Assembly: GCA_032017425.1 (NCBI GenBank) | Contig: DALZPW010000007.1 | Reading direction: 5' to 3' (one strand) | DNA length: 64,000 nucleotides | DNA from: Faucicola tetraodonis | GTDB lineage: Bacteria; Pseudomonadota; Gammaproteobacteria; Pseudomonadales; Moraxellaceae | Part shown: positions 32,664 to 41,679 of the stretch, in pieces | How positions within the stretch are numbered: the first letter of the stretch is position 1 | Layout of the letters: each line of letters begins with the position of its first letter | Translations under genes and position numbers: made by a program | The notes under the pieces: generated by a model | The model's database searches: none | Seen by the model: the letters and a program-made list of their open reading frames with translations, nothing else | Told to the model about the DNA's origin: nothing

Positions 32664-33037
32664 GGTAGGTTCCTCATTCAATAAAAATTGTTAAAAGTTT
32701 AGAAAAAGTATTCAAAAATAATATCAGCCCAACAGGCTAATCAATCAATTAAAAATTAACCAATTAAAAATTAACAAGTTAAGCTAAATTCGCTGACAGA
32801 TATTGTCGCTAAATTTTTCTTACCCAACTAGACGCCCCATGCAATGATTGTTGTTTAAGTTGTAACAAATGTAACAATAGCTGAGTGATAAGAAAGAAAG
32901 TTTTGACTAGATAATAACTAACCAGTGCCAAGCCATTCAAGACTATCCAAAACCCGTTAAGACGCTTGGCTATAAGCAATAAAAAACCCAATAAGTGCAA
33001 CTTATTGGGTTGATTTGTTTAACAACAAGCTGAGTGA
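32664..33037. other. Intergenic region between lolA and rpmA
   Basis: It holds the rpmA terminator and, close to lolA, an A+T-rich stretch with near-repeats of ATTAAAAATTAACCA/AAG at about 32750-32780. A 63-codon minus-strand frame overlapping the terminator is not supported. The lolA promoter should lie here but is not resolved. Confidence 0.45.
32981..33011 (-). terminator. rplU-rpmA terminator
   Basis: The arms AACCCAATAAG / CTTATTGGGTT pair over 11 bases around a 5-base loop, and the minus strand ends in a T run, about 30 bases past the rpmA stop. Confidence 0.9.
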
Positions 33038-33301
33038 TTATTCAGCTGCGCCTTCAACAAATACGTAGCGACGATTGAATTTACCTTTAACAGCAAATTT
33101 TACCACGCCGTCAGTTAAAGCAAATAATGTATGGTCACGACCCATACCTACACCTTCACCTGCGTGAAATTCTGTACCACGTTGACGTACAATGATGTTA
33201 CCAGCAACAACTTGTTGACCGCCAAAGATTTTTACGCCAAGCATTTTTGGGTTTGAATCACGACCGTTACGGGTAGAACCTGCGGCTTTTTTATGTGCCA
33301 T
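33038..33301 (-). CDS. rpmA: 50S ribosomal protein L27
   Basis: The 87-residue protein begins with the typical L27 sequence AHKKAAGSTRNGRDSNPK, whose flexible tail reaches the peptidyl-transferase centre. It continues with FGGQQVVAGNIIVRQRGT and MGRDHTLFAL. There is no N-terminal cleavable extension of the Firmicutes type. It follows rplU by about 40 bases and shares its transcript. Confidence 0.99.
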   Translation of the reverse strand: MAHKKAAGSTRNGRDSNPKMLGVKIFGGQQVVAGNIIVRQRGTEFHAGEGVGMGRDHTLFALTDGVVKFAVKGKFNRRYVFVEGAAE

Positions 33302-33341
33302 GTCGATGTCTCCTAGAGATTAATGTGTTTGAAATAGTCAA

Positions 33342-33653
33342 TTAAGCAGTGATTGCTTTGATTTTTAACAAAGTATACCATTGACGGTGACCTTGTTCTT
33401 TATGGTAGTGTTTACGACGTCTGTGTTTTACAATACGTACTTTTTCGCCACGACCATGTTCTACTACTTCAGCTTCGACCACTGCACCGGCAACCACAGG
33501 TTGACCAATTTTGATATCGCTGCCATCAACGACCATTAAAACGTCTTCAATTTTGATGGTATCGCCTTTTTCAGCTTTTAGCAATTCAACTTTTAAAAAT
33601 TCATCTTGAACGACGCGATGTTGTTTACCACCACTTTTGATTACTGCATACAT
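33342..33653 (-). CDS. rplU: 50S ribosomal protein L21
   Basis: The protein has 103 residues from the ATG at 33653 (MYAVIKSGGKQHRV), exactly the E. coli length. GGAG lies about 8 bases upstream. The longer frame from 33704 would run into the leader. Conserved stretches include GDTIKIEDVLMV and KHRRRKHYHKEQGHRQ, the RNA-binding basic segment. It is the first gene of the rplU-rpmA operon, divergent from ispB as in E. coli. Confidence 0.99.
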   Translation of the reverse strand: MYAVIKSGGKQHRVVQDEFLKVELLKAEKGDTIKIEDVLMVVDGSDIKIGQPVVAGAVVEAEVVEHGRGEKVRIVKHRRRKHYHKEQGHRQWYTLLKIKAITA

Positions 33654-33693
33654 CTTGGTTGCTCCAATAAACCCGTACACCGTGGCTACCAAG
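33654..33693 (-). promoter_or_regulatory. rplU: Possible rplU leader hairpin enclosing the ribosome-binding site
   Basis: On the minus strand CTTGGT (33688-33693) can pair with ACCAAG (33654-33659), which directly precedes the rplU ATG. The 28-base loop contains the GGAG ribosome-binding site. A short stem at this place could support L21 autoregulation; this is inference. Confidence 0.3.
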
Positions 33694-33740
33694 GGCGATA
33701 ACACTTCTACGACGGATACACAGGGAAATATAAGGTCGCG

Positions 33741-33769
33741 ATTTTAACGTTTCTAGTGGTTAAAATCAA
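33741..33769 (-). promoter_or_regulatory. rplU: Predicted rplU-rpmA promoter
   Basis: On the minus strand TTGATT (33764-33769) and TAAAAT (33741-33746) are separated by 17 bases, a good sigma-70 promoter. The predicted start near 33734 gives an 80-base leader. Confidence 0.65.
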
Positions 33770-33879
33770 GTAAAACTTCACAGATGCGGGGTCGATTTTG
33801 GCTGATAAATTATTGCGCATTTCTCAACACAATGGATGCTGAGTAATACAAGTCGCCAATAAAAATACACAGCAATAAC

Positions 33880-33908
33880 TTACACAAAAAACGGCAGTAT
33901 GGTATGAT
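33880..33908 (+). promoter_or_regulatory. ispB: Predicted ispB promoter
   Basis: TTACAC (33880-33885) and TATGAT (33903-33908) are separated by 17 bases, and a start near 33915 would leave about 55 bases before the ATG at 33971. Confidence 0.55.
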
Positions 33909-33970
33909 TTTGCCGACCTTCACCCCAAGCCAAATTTCACGAATTTTCACTCCAAGCTTTGAGCCAACCT

Positions 33971-35014
33971 ATGCTAGACAATCAACAATTAAATCCTACA
34001 TCCACTGCTATCAATGCGGTTACCAAAGACAGTAACAGCACGCCTGTCACCTATCAGCAGATTCAATCTATTATCGCTGACGATTTCGAGATTATGGATA
34101 AGCAGGTGTATGGCAGTCTAAGCTCAAAAGTCAAACTGGTCATGTCGGTGAGTCAGCATGTCATCAACGCAGGTGGCAAGCGTATGCGCCCACTGATTTC
34201 GCTACTTTGCTCACGTATTTGTAACGATCAGCCCTCACAAGCTGCCATGCATTTGGGCGCAATCACTGAAATGCTGCATACCGCAACGTTAGTACATGAT
34301 GATGTGATTGATGCGTCAGGTATGCGCCGTGGTAAGCCGACCGCGAATGCAACGTGGGATAATGCAACGGCTGTATTGGTCGGTGACTATCTGATTGCCC
34401 GTTCATTTAATCTTTTGGTGGGTTTTGGCTCGTTGCCGTTATTGCAGTTATTCTCAGATGGCACTTGTGATATCGCTGAAGGGGAAGTATTGCAGCTACA
34501 ACATCAGCATGACCCCAAAGCCACCGAAGCCGATTATATGAAAATCATTGACGGTAAAACCTCTCGGCTATTTATGATGGCAAGTCAAGGCGTGGCTATT
34601 TTGGAAAATCGCCCCGAATACAATGATGCCTTCGCGATATTTGGTCAGCATTTTGGTAATGCCTTCCAAATCATTGATGACGTGCTCGATTTTGTCGGTG
34701 ATAGTGAGGTGCTCGGCAAAAACGTGGGTGATGACATTGCTGAAGGCAAGCCCACCTTGCCGCTGATTAAAGCGCTTGAAATGACCACGGGTGATACGCA
34801 TGAAAAATTGCGGATTGCTATTCAGACAGGGGAAGTGCAAGACACGGGTGAAATTATTGAGATTGTCAAAAACAGCGGCGCACTGGCGTACTGCCGTGAC
34901 AAAGCGATGCAAGAAAGCGAAATTGCTAGACAAGCCGTACTGACCTTACCTGATTCACAATACCGCCAAGGTTTACTCGATTTGATGACGCTTGCCAGCC
35001 AAAGGTTATATTAA
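33971..35014 (+). CDS. ispB: Octaprenyl/polyprenyl diphosphate synthase
   Basis: IspB extends farnesyl diphosphate with isopentenyl diphosphate to make the side chain of ubiquinone. Both Asp-rich motifs are intact: the first in LVHDDVIDASGMRRGKPT and the second in FQIIDDVLDFVGD. Other conserved parts are GGKRMRPLISLL, EGEVLQL and GKPTLPLIKAL. The ATG at 33971 gives 347 residues; a TTG at 33959 is possible, and neither has a strong ribosome-binding site. The N-terminus is about 20 residues longer than in E. coli. Divergence from rplU-rpmA is conserved synteny. Chain length of the product cannot be read with certainty. Confidence 0.94.
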   Translation: MLDNQQLNPTSTAINAVTKDSNSTPVTYQQIQSIIADDFEIMDKQVYGSLSSKVKLVMSVSQHVINAGGKRMRPLISLLCSRICNDQPSQAAMHLGAITEMLHTATLVHDDVIDASGMRRGKPTANATWDNATAVLVGDYLIARSFNLLVGFGSLPLLQLFSDGTCDIAEGEVLQLQHQHDPKATEADYMKIIDGKTSRLFMMASQGVAILENRPEYNDAFAIFGQHFGNAFQIIDDVLDFVGDSEVLGKNVGDDIAEGKPTLPLIKALEMTTGDTHEKLRIAIQTGEVQDTGEIIEIVKNSGALAYCRDKAMQESEIARQAVLTLPDSQYRQGLLDLMTLASQRLY

Positions 35015-35071
35015 CGTCATTAATCATTCATAAACCTTTGCTAAATTGAGGCGAAAAATCCCAAATTTGCC

Positions 35072-36052
35072 ATGACTGACCACCCAATTAAATTTAAGCC
35101 TTCCAAACACGCGGATTTTATGCAAGCCGCCAAGGTGCATACCCCAAAGTATAAATTCTACGTTGAAGTCGGTGGTGACCCTACCCACCCTACCATCGTA
35201 CTGATTATGGGGCTAGGCGCGCAAAGCCTGGTATGGCCCAATGAATTTTGCTATGCATTAATCAATGCTGGATTTCGGGTCGTACGATTTGACAATCGCG
35301 ACATTGGCAAATCCAGCAAGCTGAAGCACAAAAAACTGACTCCCGCTCATGATTCGCCCATTTATAAAGCCAAATTGCTAGGCAGATTCGGACTGGGTTT
35401 ACCGCTTAAAAACCTGCAAACACCGTATGATTTGTACGACATGGCAGAAGATGCCTATCAACTGCTCAAAATGTTGGGCATCAAAAAATACTTTGTGATT
35501 GGTCAATCGATGGGCGGTATGATTGCGCAAATCATGGCAGTGCGTTATCCACACCAAGTAGAAAAATTGGGACTATTATCCACCAGTAACAATCGACCCT
35601 TTTCGCGCCCACCCGCCATTGAAGCCATCAAGGCCTTTACCCAGCCACTACCCAAAAGCCAAGATGCTGACGCATTGACCCAGCAGTTCGTGCAAACCAT
35701 CAAGACCATCGCCAGCCCCGATTACTTTGATGAACAAGCGGCGCTGAGCAAAGCTAAAAAACTGTTTAAACGGCGTTTTTACCCAAAAGGTACGCAGCGG
35801 CAGTTACTGGCGATTTTGGCGACGGGGTCACTGGTCGATCTTGACAAACAAATCCACCAGCCCACCCTCATCATCCATGGCAAACAAGACAAACTCATTC
35901 CATTTAGTCATGCCTATTCGCTTGCCAAGCACATTGCGCACAGTCAATTGATACTCATTGATGAGCTCGGTCACGATATGCCACTTGCCCTGACAGAACA
36001 ACTGGCAAGCCAGTTTATCGCGCATTTTAGTTACAATGCGCCAATCAATTGA
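35072..36052 (+). CDS. Alpha/beta-hydrolase fold protein
   Basis: The 326-residue cytoplasmic hydrolase has an oxyanion-hole region at VLIMGLGAQSLVW, then RFDNRDIGKSS. The nucleophile elbow is GQSMGGMIAQ (Ser near residue 147), the acid is in HGKQDKLIPF (Asp near 271) and the catalytic His is in LGHDMP (near 300). DNRDIGKSSK resembles the esterases and aclacinomycin-methylesterase-like enzymes of the RdmC type. The substrate is unknown. It lies about 57 bases after ispB on the same strand, so it may be transcribed with it. The C-terminus faces the TetR gene. Confidence 0.88.
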   Translation: MTDHPIKFKPSKHADFMQAAKVHTPKYKFYVEVGGDPTHPTIVLIMGLGAQSLVWPNEFCYALINAGFRVVRFDNRDIGKSSKLKHKKLTPAHDSPIYKAKLLGRFGLGLPLKNLQTPYDLYDMAEDAYQLLKMLGIKKYFVIGQSMGGMIAQIMAVRYPHQVEKLGLLSTSNNRPFSRPPAIEAIKAFTQPLPKSQDADALTQQFVQTIKTIASPDYFDEQAALSKAKKLFKRRFYPKGTQRQLLAILATGSLVDLDKQIHQPTLIIHGKQDKLIPFSHAYSLAKHIAHSQLILIDELGHDMPLALTEQLASQFIAHFSYNAPIN

Positions 36053-36066
36053 TTGTGATGCGAAAA

Positions 36067-36645
36067 TTAACTCATTGTGATGATAAGCATTTGCTCCCAG
36101 CCAACCTTTAAATCGGCTGGGATTGGCAAATCTTTTTCAAAATAGTATTTAAAACTTGCCATAAAGATAGTTGCCATCATGGTGGCTTGGTAATCAATCG
36201 CCTCCGCCGTTAAATAATCTGTCGCCTTTTGTTTTTTAGCCAGTTCAATAAAGTTTTGTTTACCCATCAAAAACATATCATGATAAAGATTGTGGTGTTG
36301 GGTGCGGATTTTCCACAGGGCAAGCATCTGTTGGCGGCGTTCAAACAGCTTTTGTGAATGATTTTCCATAATCATTTGTAGCATTTGACTATCGGCATTG
36401 AGCCTGTCCTGAAATAGCTGGCTGACTTCCTGCTTGAAATCATCAATCATCTGCCCAGCCAAATCACCCTTACCACTGTAATATTTATAAAAAGTAGCAC
36501 GATTGACTTTGGCGCGCTCCAAAATTGCTTGGATAGCAATATCGTTGTAATCCTGCTCGGACAACAATATAATAAAGGCTTCACGGATGGCTTTATGGGT
36601 TTTGACAACACGTAAATCAGGTGACTTGTTACGACTTAAAGTCAT
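36067..36645 (-). CDS. TetR-family transcriptional repressor of the adjacent RND operon
   Basis: The 192-residue protein has an N-terminal helix-turn-helix (about residues 13-58): KTHKAIREAFIILLSEQDY, then IAIQAILERAKVNRATFYKYY with the usual TFYKYY end of the recognition helix. The C-terminal ligand-binding domain contains FERRQQMLALWKIRTQ and a helical tail, and resembles the TetR C-terminal domain type with a short ligand pocket. It is divergent from the efflux operon, which is the classic arrangement for a local repressor such as AcrR or MtrR. A palindrome in the intergenic region (36866-36883) is the likely operator. The inducer is unknown. Confidence 0.9.
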   Translation of the reverse strand: MTLSRNKSPDLRVVKTHKAIREAFIILLSEQDYNDIAIQAILERAKVNRATFYKYYSGKGDLAGQMIDDFKQEVSQLFQDRLNADSQMLQMIMENHSQKLFERRQQMLALWKIRTQHHNLYHDMFLMGKQNFIELAKKQKATDYLTAEAIDYQATMMATIFMASFKYYFEKDLPIPADLKVGWEQMLIITMS

Positions 36646-36865
36646 GGGGAAATGTTTCCTTATTAAAAAAATCTATCAATGGCTTTGAAATTTTAAAATT
36701 TTTATGTATACAAATAGCTAAAAATTGTTGCTTAAACACTTAATTTGTTTAATATTGTTGGTTTCCCAATTGGAGATTTTTTTTTAAAATAACCGCTGCC
36801 GATCACTAGGTAGTAATTTAGCTATCCTTTAGTTATCGTAAAGTTTTGTGTCTTATCGTAAATAT

Positions 36866-36896
36866 TGCGACAACAATGTCGCATTTATTTTATAAT
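36866..36896 (+). promoter_or_regulatory. Predicted RND operon promoter with overlapping palindromic operator
   Basis: The palindrome TGCGAC-AACAAT-GTCGCA lies at 36866-36883. A perfect TATAAT lies eight bases downstream at 36891-36896, so the palindrome covers the -35 area. The -35 itself is poor (TTGCGA at 20 bases or weaker variants). A TetR protein bound here would block RNA polymerase. No second palindrome was noted between the genes. Confidence 0.6.
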
Positions 36897-36933
36897 ATTT
36901 TTTCAAAGATTCCCTATTTTTTATGAGGTTGGT

Positions 36934-38316
36934 ATGAGATACCCAGTGTTGTTCATGGTGTCATTAGCGAGTTGTAGCTTATTAATCGGGTGTAATAAGT
37001 CAGACACAGCAGCCCAGCAACAAAGTGGCGGCGGTGCAGGAGCACAGGCGCAAATGCCACCCACAATAGTCAATGTACAGCCTGTAACATTCCAGACGAT
37101 TCCACTTACCAAAGAGTTATCAGGTAAAGTTGTCGCCTATCAAGAAGCCACCGTTACGCCGCAAGTGTCAGGTATTATTGACCGCCAGTTGTTTCGCGAA
37201 GGCACTTTTGTCAAACAAAATCAGCCGTTATATCAAATCAATACCGATAGCTACACCAGTGTACTTGCCGGTAGTCGCGCAAGCCTTGACCAAAGCCTTG
37301 CCAGTGTCAATACCGCAAAAGCCAACTATAATAATGCCTTAGCGGTGCTAGAAACCCGCCAAGCCGAACTTGCGCTGGCTCAAACCAATTTAAACCGTCT
37401 AAAACAGCTACGTGGTACTGAGGCTATCTCAAGTCAAGAATATGACCAAGGGGCAACCGCCGTGCGTACTGCTCAAGCAGCGGTTAAAAATGCGCAGGCG
37501 CAAGTCGGGGTGGCACAAGCCAATATTGATGCCGCCCAAGCAGCGGCTCGCGGCGCACAGCAATCAGTGAATAGCAATCAGCTCACCATGAGCCGTACTG
37601 TGGTTAAAGCGCCTATTAGTGGTATCACCAGTCGCTCAAATGTCAATGTCGGTGCGCTTGCCACCGCGGGCACGACGCAGATGGTAACCGTCTCGCAACT
37701 TAATCCAATTTATGTCGATATCAGTCAGTCAGCCGCCGAGTTATTGGCGCTTCGTCAGCAATTTGCGGCTGGTAAACTTAGCACACCGCGTACCGCACAG
37801 GTTCAGTTAAAGCTCGCCGATGGCTCAACCTACCCGATGGTGGGGCAACTTCGCTTTGAAGAAGCTAAAGTGGATAGTACCACAGGCACGGTCAATCTGC
37901 GTGCGGTATTTAGCAATGATAACTTTGTGCTGTTGCCAGGGATGATGGTGAATGCCCAGTTGATTCAAGGTATTATCAATAATGCCGTATTATTACCACA
38001 AAGTGCCATTAATCGTACAGCCAAAGGTGAATCAACCGTATATGTGGTTGACGCCAATAATAAAATCCAATTACGCCCAGTTACGGTTCAAGGTACCCAC
38101 CAAGGTCAATGGATTGTCACTAGCGGTCTAAAACAAGGTGAGCAAGTGGTGATGGTTGGCGGCGCCAAAGTCAAACCAGATCAGCAAGTCAAAGCCATGC
38201 CTTATGTGGCGTCTACATCAGCCTCAACCGCGGTACCGACCAATGCTTCTACCACGACGACGACCAAAACGACCGTAACAAATAGCTCAACTACCGCCAA
38301 AACTGCGCAACCATAA
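36934..38316 (+). CDS. acrA: RND efflux periplasmic adaptor lipoprotein (AcrA/MexA type)
   Basis: The adaptor links the inner-membrane pump to the outer-membrane channel. The start at 36934 (MRYPVLF) has GAGG at a proper distance. The alternative start at 36865 lies upstream of the predicted promoter. The signal peptide ends in a lipobox (LLIGC, lipidated Cys at residue 20). The mature part has the membrane-proximal and lipoyl domains (VTPQVSGIIDRQLFREGTFV), a helical hairpin rich in Ala/Gln (about residues 95-205), then VKAPISGITSRSNV and a beta-barrel. After about residue 430 there is a Thr-rich tail of about 30 residues. It is the first gene of the acrAB-oprM-like operon. Confidence 0.94.
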   Translation: MRYPVLFMVSLASCSLLIGCNKSDTAAQQQSGGGAGAQAQMPPTIVNVQPVTFQTIPLTKELSGKVVAYQEATVTPQVSGIIDRQLFREGTFVKQNQPLYQINTDSYTSVLAGSRASLDQSLASVNTAKANYNNALAVLETRQAELALAQTNLNRLKQLRGTEAISSQEYDQGATAVRTAQAAVKNAQAQVGVAQANIDAAQAAARGAQQSVNSNQLTMSRTVVKAPISGITSRSNVNVGALATAGTTQMVTVSQLNPIYVDISQSAAELLALRQQFAAGKLSTPRTAQVQLKLADGSTYPMVGQLRFEEAKVDSTTGTVNLRAVFSNDNFVLLPGMMVNAQLIQGIINNAVLLPQSAINRTAKGESTVYVVDANNKIQLRPVTVQGTHQGQWIVTSGLKQGEQVVMVGGAKVKPDQQVKAMPYVASTSASTAVPTNASTTTTTKTTVTNSSTTAKTAQP

Positions 38317-38330
38317 GCACGGGAGATATC

Positions 38331-41300
38331 ATGTCACGCTTTTTTATTGATAGACCCATCTTTGCTTGGGTGATTGCCATGCTCATCATGCTGATGGGTA
38401 TCTTAGCAATTTTTAAATTACCGATTGAGCAGTATCCACGTATTGCCCCACCTACCATTAGTATCTCAGCAACTTATCCAGGTGCCGCTGCCCAAACCAT
38501 TGAAGACTCCGTCACTCAGGTGATTGAGCAAAAAATGAAAGGGCTTGATGGATTGATGTATATGTCCTCAAGTTCATCATCAAGTGGCGCTGCGCAAATT
38601 ACCTTGACCTTTGAGAACGGGACAGATCCCGATACGGCACAAGTCCAAGTCCAAAACAAACTGCAATCTGCCATGAGTTCGCTGCCAGAGATGGTGCAGC
38701 GCATGGGGGTCAACGTCAATAAGTCCACGAGTGGCTTCTTTATGGTACTGGCGATGACATCTGAAGATGGCAGTATGGATCGTGCCGATATTGCCGATTA
38801 TCTCAACTCCAACGTGGTTGACCAGATCAGCCGTGTCGAGGGTGTGGGTAACGTCAACGTGTTTGGCTCTGCGTATGCCATGCGTATTTGGTTAGACCCT
38901 GAAAAACTGCGTACCTATGGTTTAATACCCTCGGATATCACCAGCGCAATTCAAGCGCAAAACGCGCAAGTATCAGCCGGTCAGCTAGGACAAACACCCA
39001 CTGACGAAGCCCGTCAAACCATTAATGCCACAGTGACTGTGCAAAGTTACTTACAAACCCCAGAGCAATTTCGTAATATTTTGCTTAAAAGTAATACAGA
39101 TGGTGCGCAAATTCGCTTGGGTGATGTCGCCAAAGTGGAAATTGGTAGTGAAAGCTACAGCGAGATTGCCCGCTACAATGGCAAAGATGCGGCAGGTATC
39201 GGTATCTCACTGTCATCTGGCGCCAATGCTTTAAGCACACGTGATGCCGTAGAAGCCAAACTCAAAGAGCTTGAACCTAATTTTCCTGCGGGCTTAAAAG
39301 CCTCAGTTGCCTATGACACCACGCCATTTGTACGTTTGTCGATTGAGGAAGTAGTCAGAACACTTGCTGAAGCGATTGCACTGGTATTCTTAGTGATGTT
39401 CTTGTTTTTACAAAGCTGGCGCGCCACTATTATTCCTACGTTGGCAGTACCTGTGGTAATACTGGGTACGTTTGGTATTTTGTACGCATTTGGCTATAGC
39501 ATCAATGTGTTGACGCTGTTTGCCATGGTATTATCAATCGGTCTGTTAGTCGATGACGCGATTGTCGTGGTCGAAAACGTTGAGCGTTTGCTGGAGGAAA
39601 ATCCAGACATGACGCCACTGGAAGCCACCCGTGAATCCATGCGCGAAATCAGTAAAGTGGTCATTGGTATTGCCTTGATTTTGTCGGCGGTATTTTTACC
39701 GATGGCATTCTTTGGCGGCTCAACTGGGGTGATTTATCGCCAGTTCTCCGTGACACTCATCAGCAGTATGGTACTATCCGCCTTAGTTGCGTTGATTTTC
39801 ACCCCTGCCCTATGTGCCACTATCCTCAAACGCACTAAAGCCCATGACAAACACGGCGGGCATCAGACCGGTTTCTTTGGCGCATTTAACCGTATGTTTA
39901 TGCGTCTTAGTGAAGGCTATGAAAAATTTGTGGGTCGCAGTATCAAAATGCGCTGGCTGTATATGATTCCTTATGCGTTGGTGATTGTGGCATTGGTGTT
40001 CTTATTTACCCGTATTCCAAGTTCATTTATTCCCGAAGAAGACCAAGGTGTGCTGTTTACATTGGTGCAACTGCCTGCCGGTAGTACCCAAAATCAAACG
40101 CAAGCGGTTATGGAAAAGGTCAACGCCTATTATAAAACCCAAGAAAAAGACCTTGTGCAGTCTGTATTTATGGTCAATGGCTTTAGTTTTGCCGGTCAAG
40201 GGCAAAACATGGGATTGGCATTTGTGCGCTTAAAAGATTGGGATGAGCGCCCTGGTAAAGAAAATACCGCGCAATCGATTGCCAAACGTGCCATGGGTTA
40301 TTTTATGACCCAAGTCAATGAAGCCCAAGTATATGCCATTTCACCGCCTGCTATTCAAGGTTTGGGTACGGCAACGGGTTTTGATCTGCAGCTACAAGAC
40401 TCCGGCAACTTAGGTCATGAAGGCTTGCTGCAAGCCCGTAACATGCTACTAGGCATGGCGGCGCAAAATAAACAAGTCAGTGGCGTGCGTCCAAATGGAC
40501 AAGAAGATTCGCCCCAATATAAAGTCAACGTCAATTATGATGCTGCTGCGGCTATGGGTGTCGCACCGAGCCTGGTTAATAGTGTTCTTAGTACCGCTTG
40601 GGGTAGTAGCTACGTCAATGACTTTATGGATCGTGGTCGTATCAAAAAAGTCTATATGCAAGGTGAAGCTGAGAGCCGTACCACCCCAGAGGACATCAAC
40701 AAATGGTATGTACGTAACAGTGACAATCAGATGGTTCCGTTTAGCTCATTTGCCACCGGTGAATGGCAGTATGGCTCGCCGACCCTTACGCGTTACAACA
40801 GTTTGTCATCAATGAACTTGCAAGGTAACGCAGCGCCAGGACTGAGTACCGGTCAAGCGATGGCAGCAATGGAGCAAATGATTGCCAAACTGCCAAAAGG
40901 CATCAGTTACGAATGGACAGGTTTATCCTTAGAAGAGAAAAAATCTGGCGCCCAAGCACCCATGCTGTACGCCATTTCGATTTTCGTGGTGTTCTTATGT
41001 TTAGCTGCACTGTATGAAAGCTGGTCCATTCCCTTTGCAGTGCTACTTGTTGTGCCACTTGGGGTATTAGGTGCTGTGCTATTTACGGGTTTACGTGGGC
41101 TTTCAAACGATATTTATTTGCAAGTGGGTCTGCTGACCGTTGTGGGTTTATCAGCCAAAAATGCGATTTTGATTATTGAATTTGCCAAAGAACGACAAGA
41201 TTTGGGACATAATCTATATGACTCGGTTACGGTCGCTGCTCGCCAACGCTTACGTCCGATTATCATGACATCATTGGCGTTTGGTATTGGCGTGGTACCC

Positions 41301-41603
41301 TTATTCTTGGCAACAGGCGCAGGCTCAGGTAGCCAAAATGCGATTGGTACAAGTGTGTTAGGCGGCGTGGTCAGTGCAACTATCCTAGGGGTGTTCTTTA
41401 TCCCAATATTCTATGTGTGGGTACGCTCACTGATTAAAGGTAACAAACCGCACCACCCCAATGATGGCAATGACGGCAACGTTGGTGACTTACAGCCCGT
41501 ATCACCTTACTCACCTAATGCCGCTGAACCTGTCGCTGTCACTCAGCCAACACAGGTGAGCCTCTATAAGCCTGATGGCGGTTCACCATCAAACCATCAA
41601 TAA
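38331..41603 (+). CDS. acrB: RND multidrug efflux pump, HAE1 family (AcrB/MexB type)
   Basis: The 1090-residue inner-membrane proton-drug antiporter begins with the typical SRFFIDRPIFAWVIAMLIM. The proton-relay Asp pair is in IGLLVDDAIVVVENVERL (TM4), and the conserved Lys is in GLSAKNAILIIEFAKE (TM10). Two large periplasmic porter loops and 12 TM helices fit the AcrB plan. The final 45 residues after TM12 (HHPNDGNDGNVGDLQPV and following) are hydrophilic and longer than in AcrB. Substrates are probably broad (dyes, detergents, antibiotics) by family. It lies 14 bases after the adaptor gene. Confidence 0.96.
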   Translation: MSRFFIDRPIFAWVIAMLIMLMGILAIFKLPIEQYPRIAPPTISISATYPGAAAQTIEDSVTQVIEQKMKGLDGLMYMSSSSSSSGAAQITLTFENGTDPDTAQVQVQNKLQSAMSSLPEMVQRMGVNVNKSTSGFFMVLAMTSEDGSMDRADIADYLNSNVVDQISRVEGVGNVNVFGSAYAMRIWLDPEKLRTYGLIPSDITSAIQAQNAQVSAGQLGQTPTDEARQTINATVTVQSYLQTPEQFRNILLKSNTDGAQIRLGDVAKVEIGSESYSEIARYNGKDAAGIGISLSSGANALSTRDAVEAKLKELEPNFPAGLKASVAYDTTPFVRLSIEEVVRTLAEAIALVFLVMFLFLQSWRATIIPTLAVPVVILGTFGILYAFGYSINVLTLFAMVLSIGLLVDDAIVVVENVERLLEENPDMTPLEATRESMREISKVVIGIALILSAVFLPMAFFGGSTGVIYRQFSVTLISSMVLSALVALIFTPALCATILKRTKAHDKHGGHQTGFFGAFNRMFMRLSEGYEKFVGRSIKMRWLYMIPYALVIVALVFLFTRIPSSFIPEEDQGVLFTLVQLPAGSTQNQTQAVMEKVNAYYKTQEKDLVQSVFMVNGFSFAGQGQNMGLAFVRLKDWDERPGKENTAQSIAKRAMGYFMTQVNEAQVYAISPPAIQGLGTATGFDLQLQDSGNLGHEGLLQARNMLLGMAAQNKQVSGVRPNGQEDSPQYKVNVNYDAAAAMGVAPSLVNSVLSTAWGSSYVNDFMDRGRIKKVYMQGEAESRTTPEDINKWYVRNSDNQMVPFSSFATGEWQYGSPTLTRYNSLSSMNLQGNAAPGLSTGQAMAAMEQMIAKLPKGISYEWTGLSLEEKKSGAQAPMLYAISIFVVFLCLAALYESWSIPFAVLLVVPLGVLGAVLFTGLRGLSNDIYLQVGLLTVVGLSAKNAILIIEFAKERQDLGHNLYDSVTVAARQRLRPIIMTSLAFGIGVVPLFLATGAGSGSQNAIGTSVLGGVVSATILGVFFIPIFYVWVRSLIKGNKPHHPNDGNDGNVGDLQPVSPYSPNAAEPVAVTQPTQVSLYKPDGGSPSNHQ

Positions 41604-41608
41604 GACAT

Positions 41609-41633
41609 AAATGGGTAAACATTTTACCCATTT
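41609..41633 (+). terminator. Hairpin between the pump and channel genes (possible attenuator)
   Basis: AAATGGGTAAA-CAT-TTACCCATTT is an 11-bp (10 to 11) stem with a 3-base loop directly after the pump stop codon, followed by AATCTTTTA rather than a full T run. It could be a partial terminator or an mRNA processing/stability element that lowers channel expression relative to the pump. Confidence 0.55.
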
Positions 41634-41679
41634 AATCTTTTACAATAACAAACACATTATGTTGATACAGGTAAGTTAT

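Noticed and set aside
32809..33000. 63-codon minus-strand frame between lolA and rpmA
   Set aside because: It starts inside the rpmA terminator and has no ribosome-binding site.
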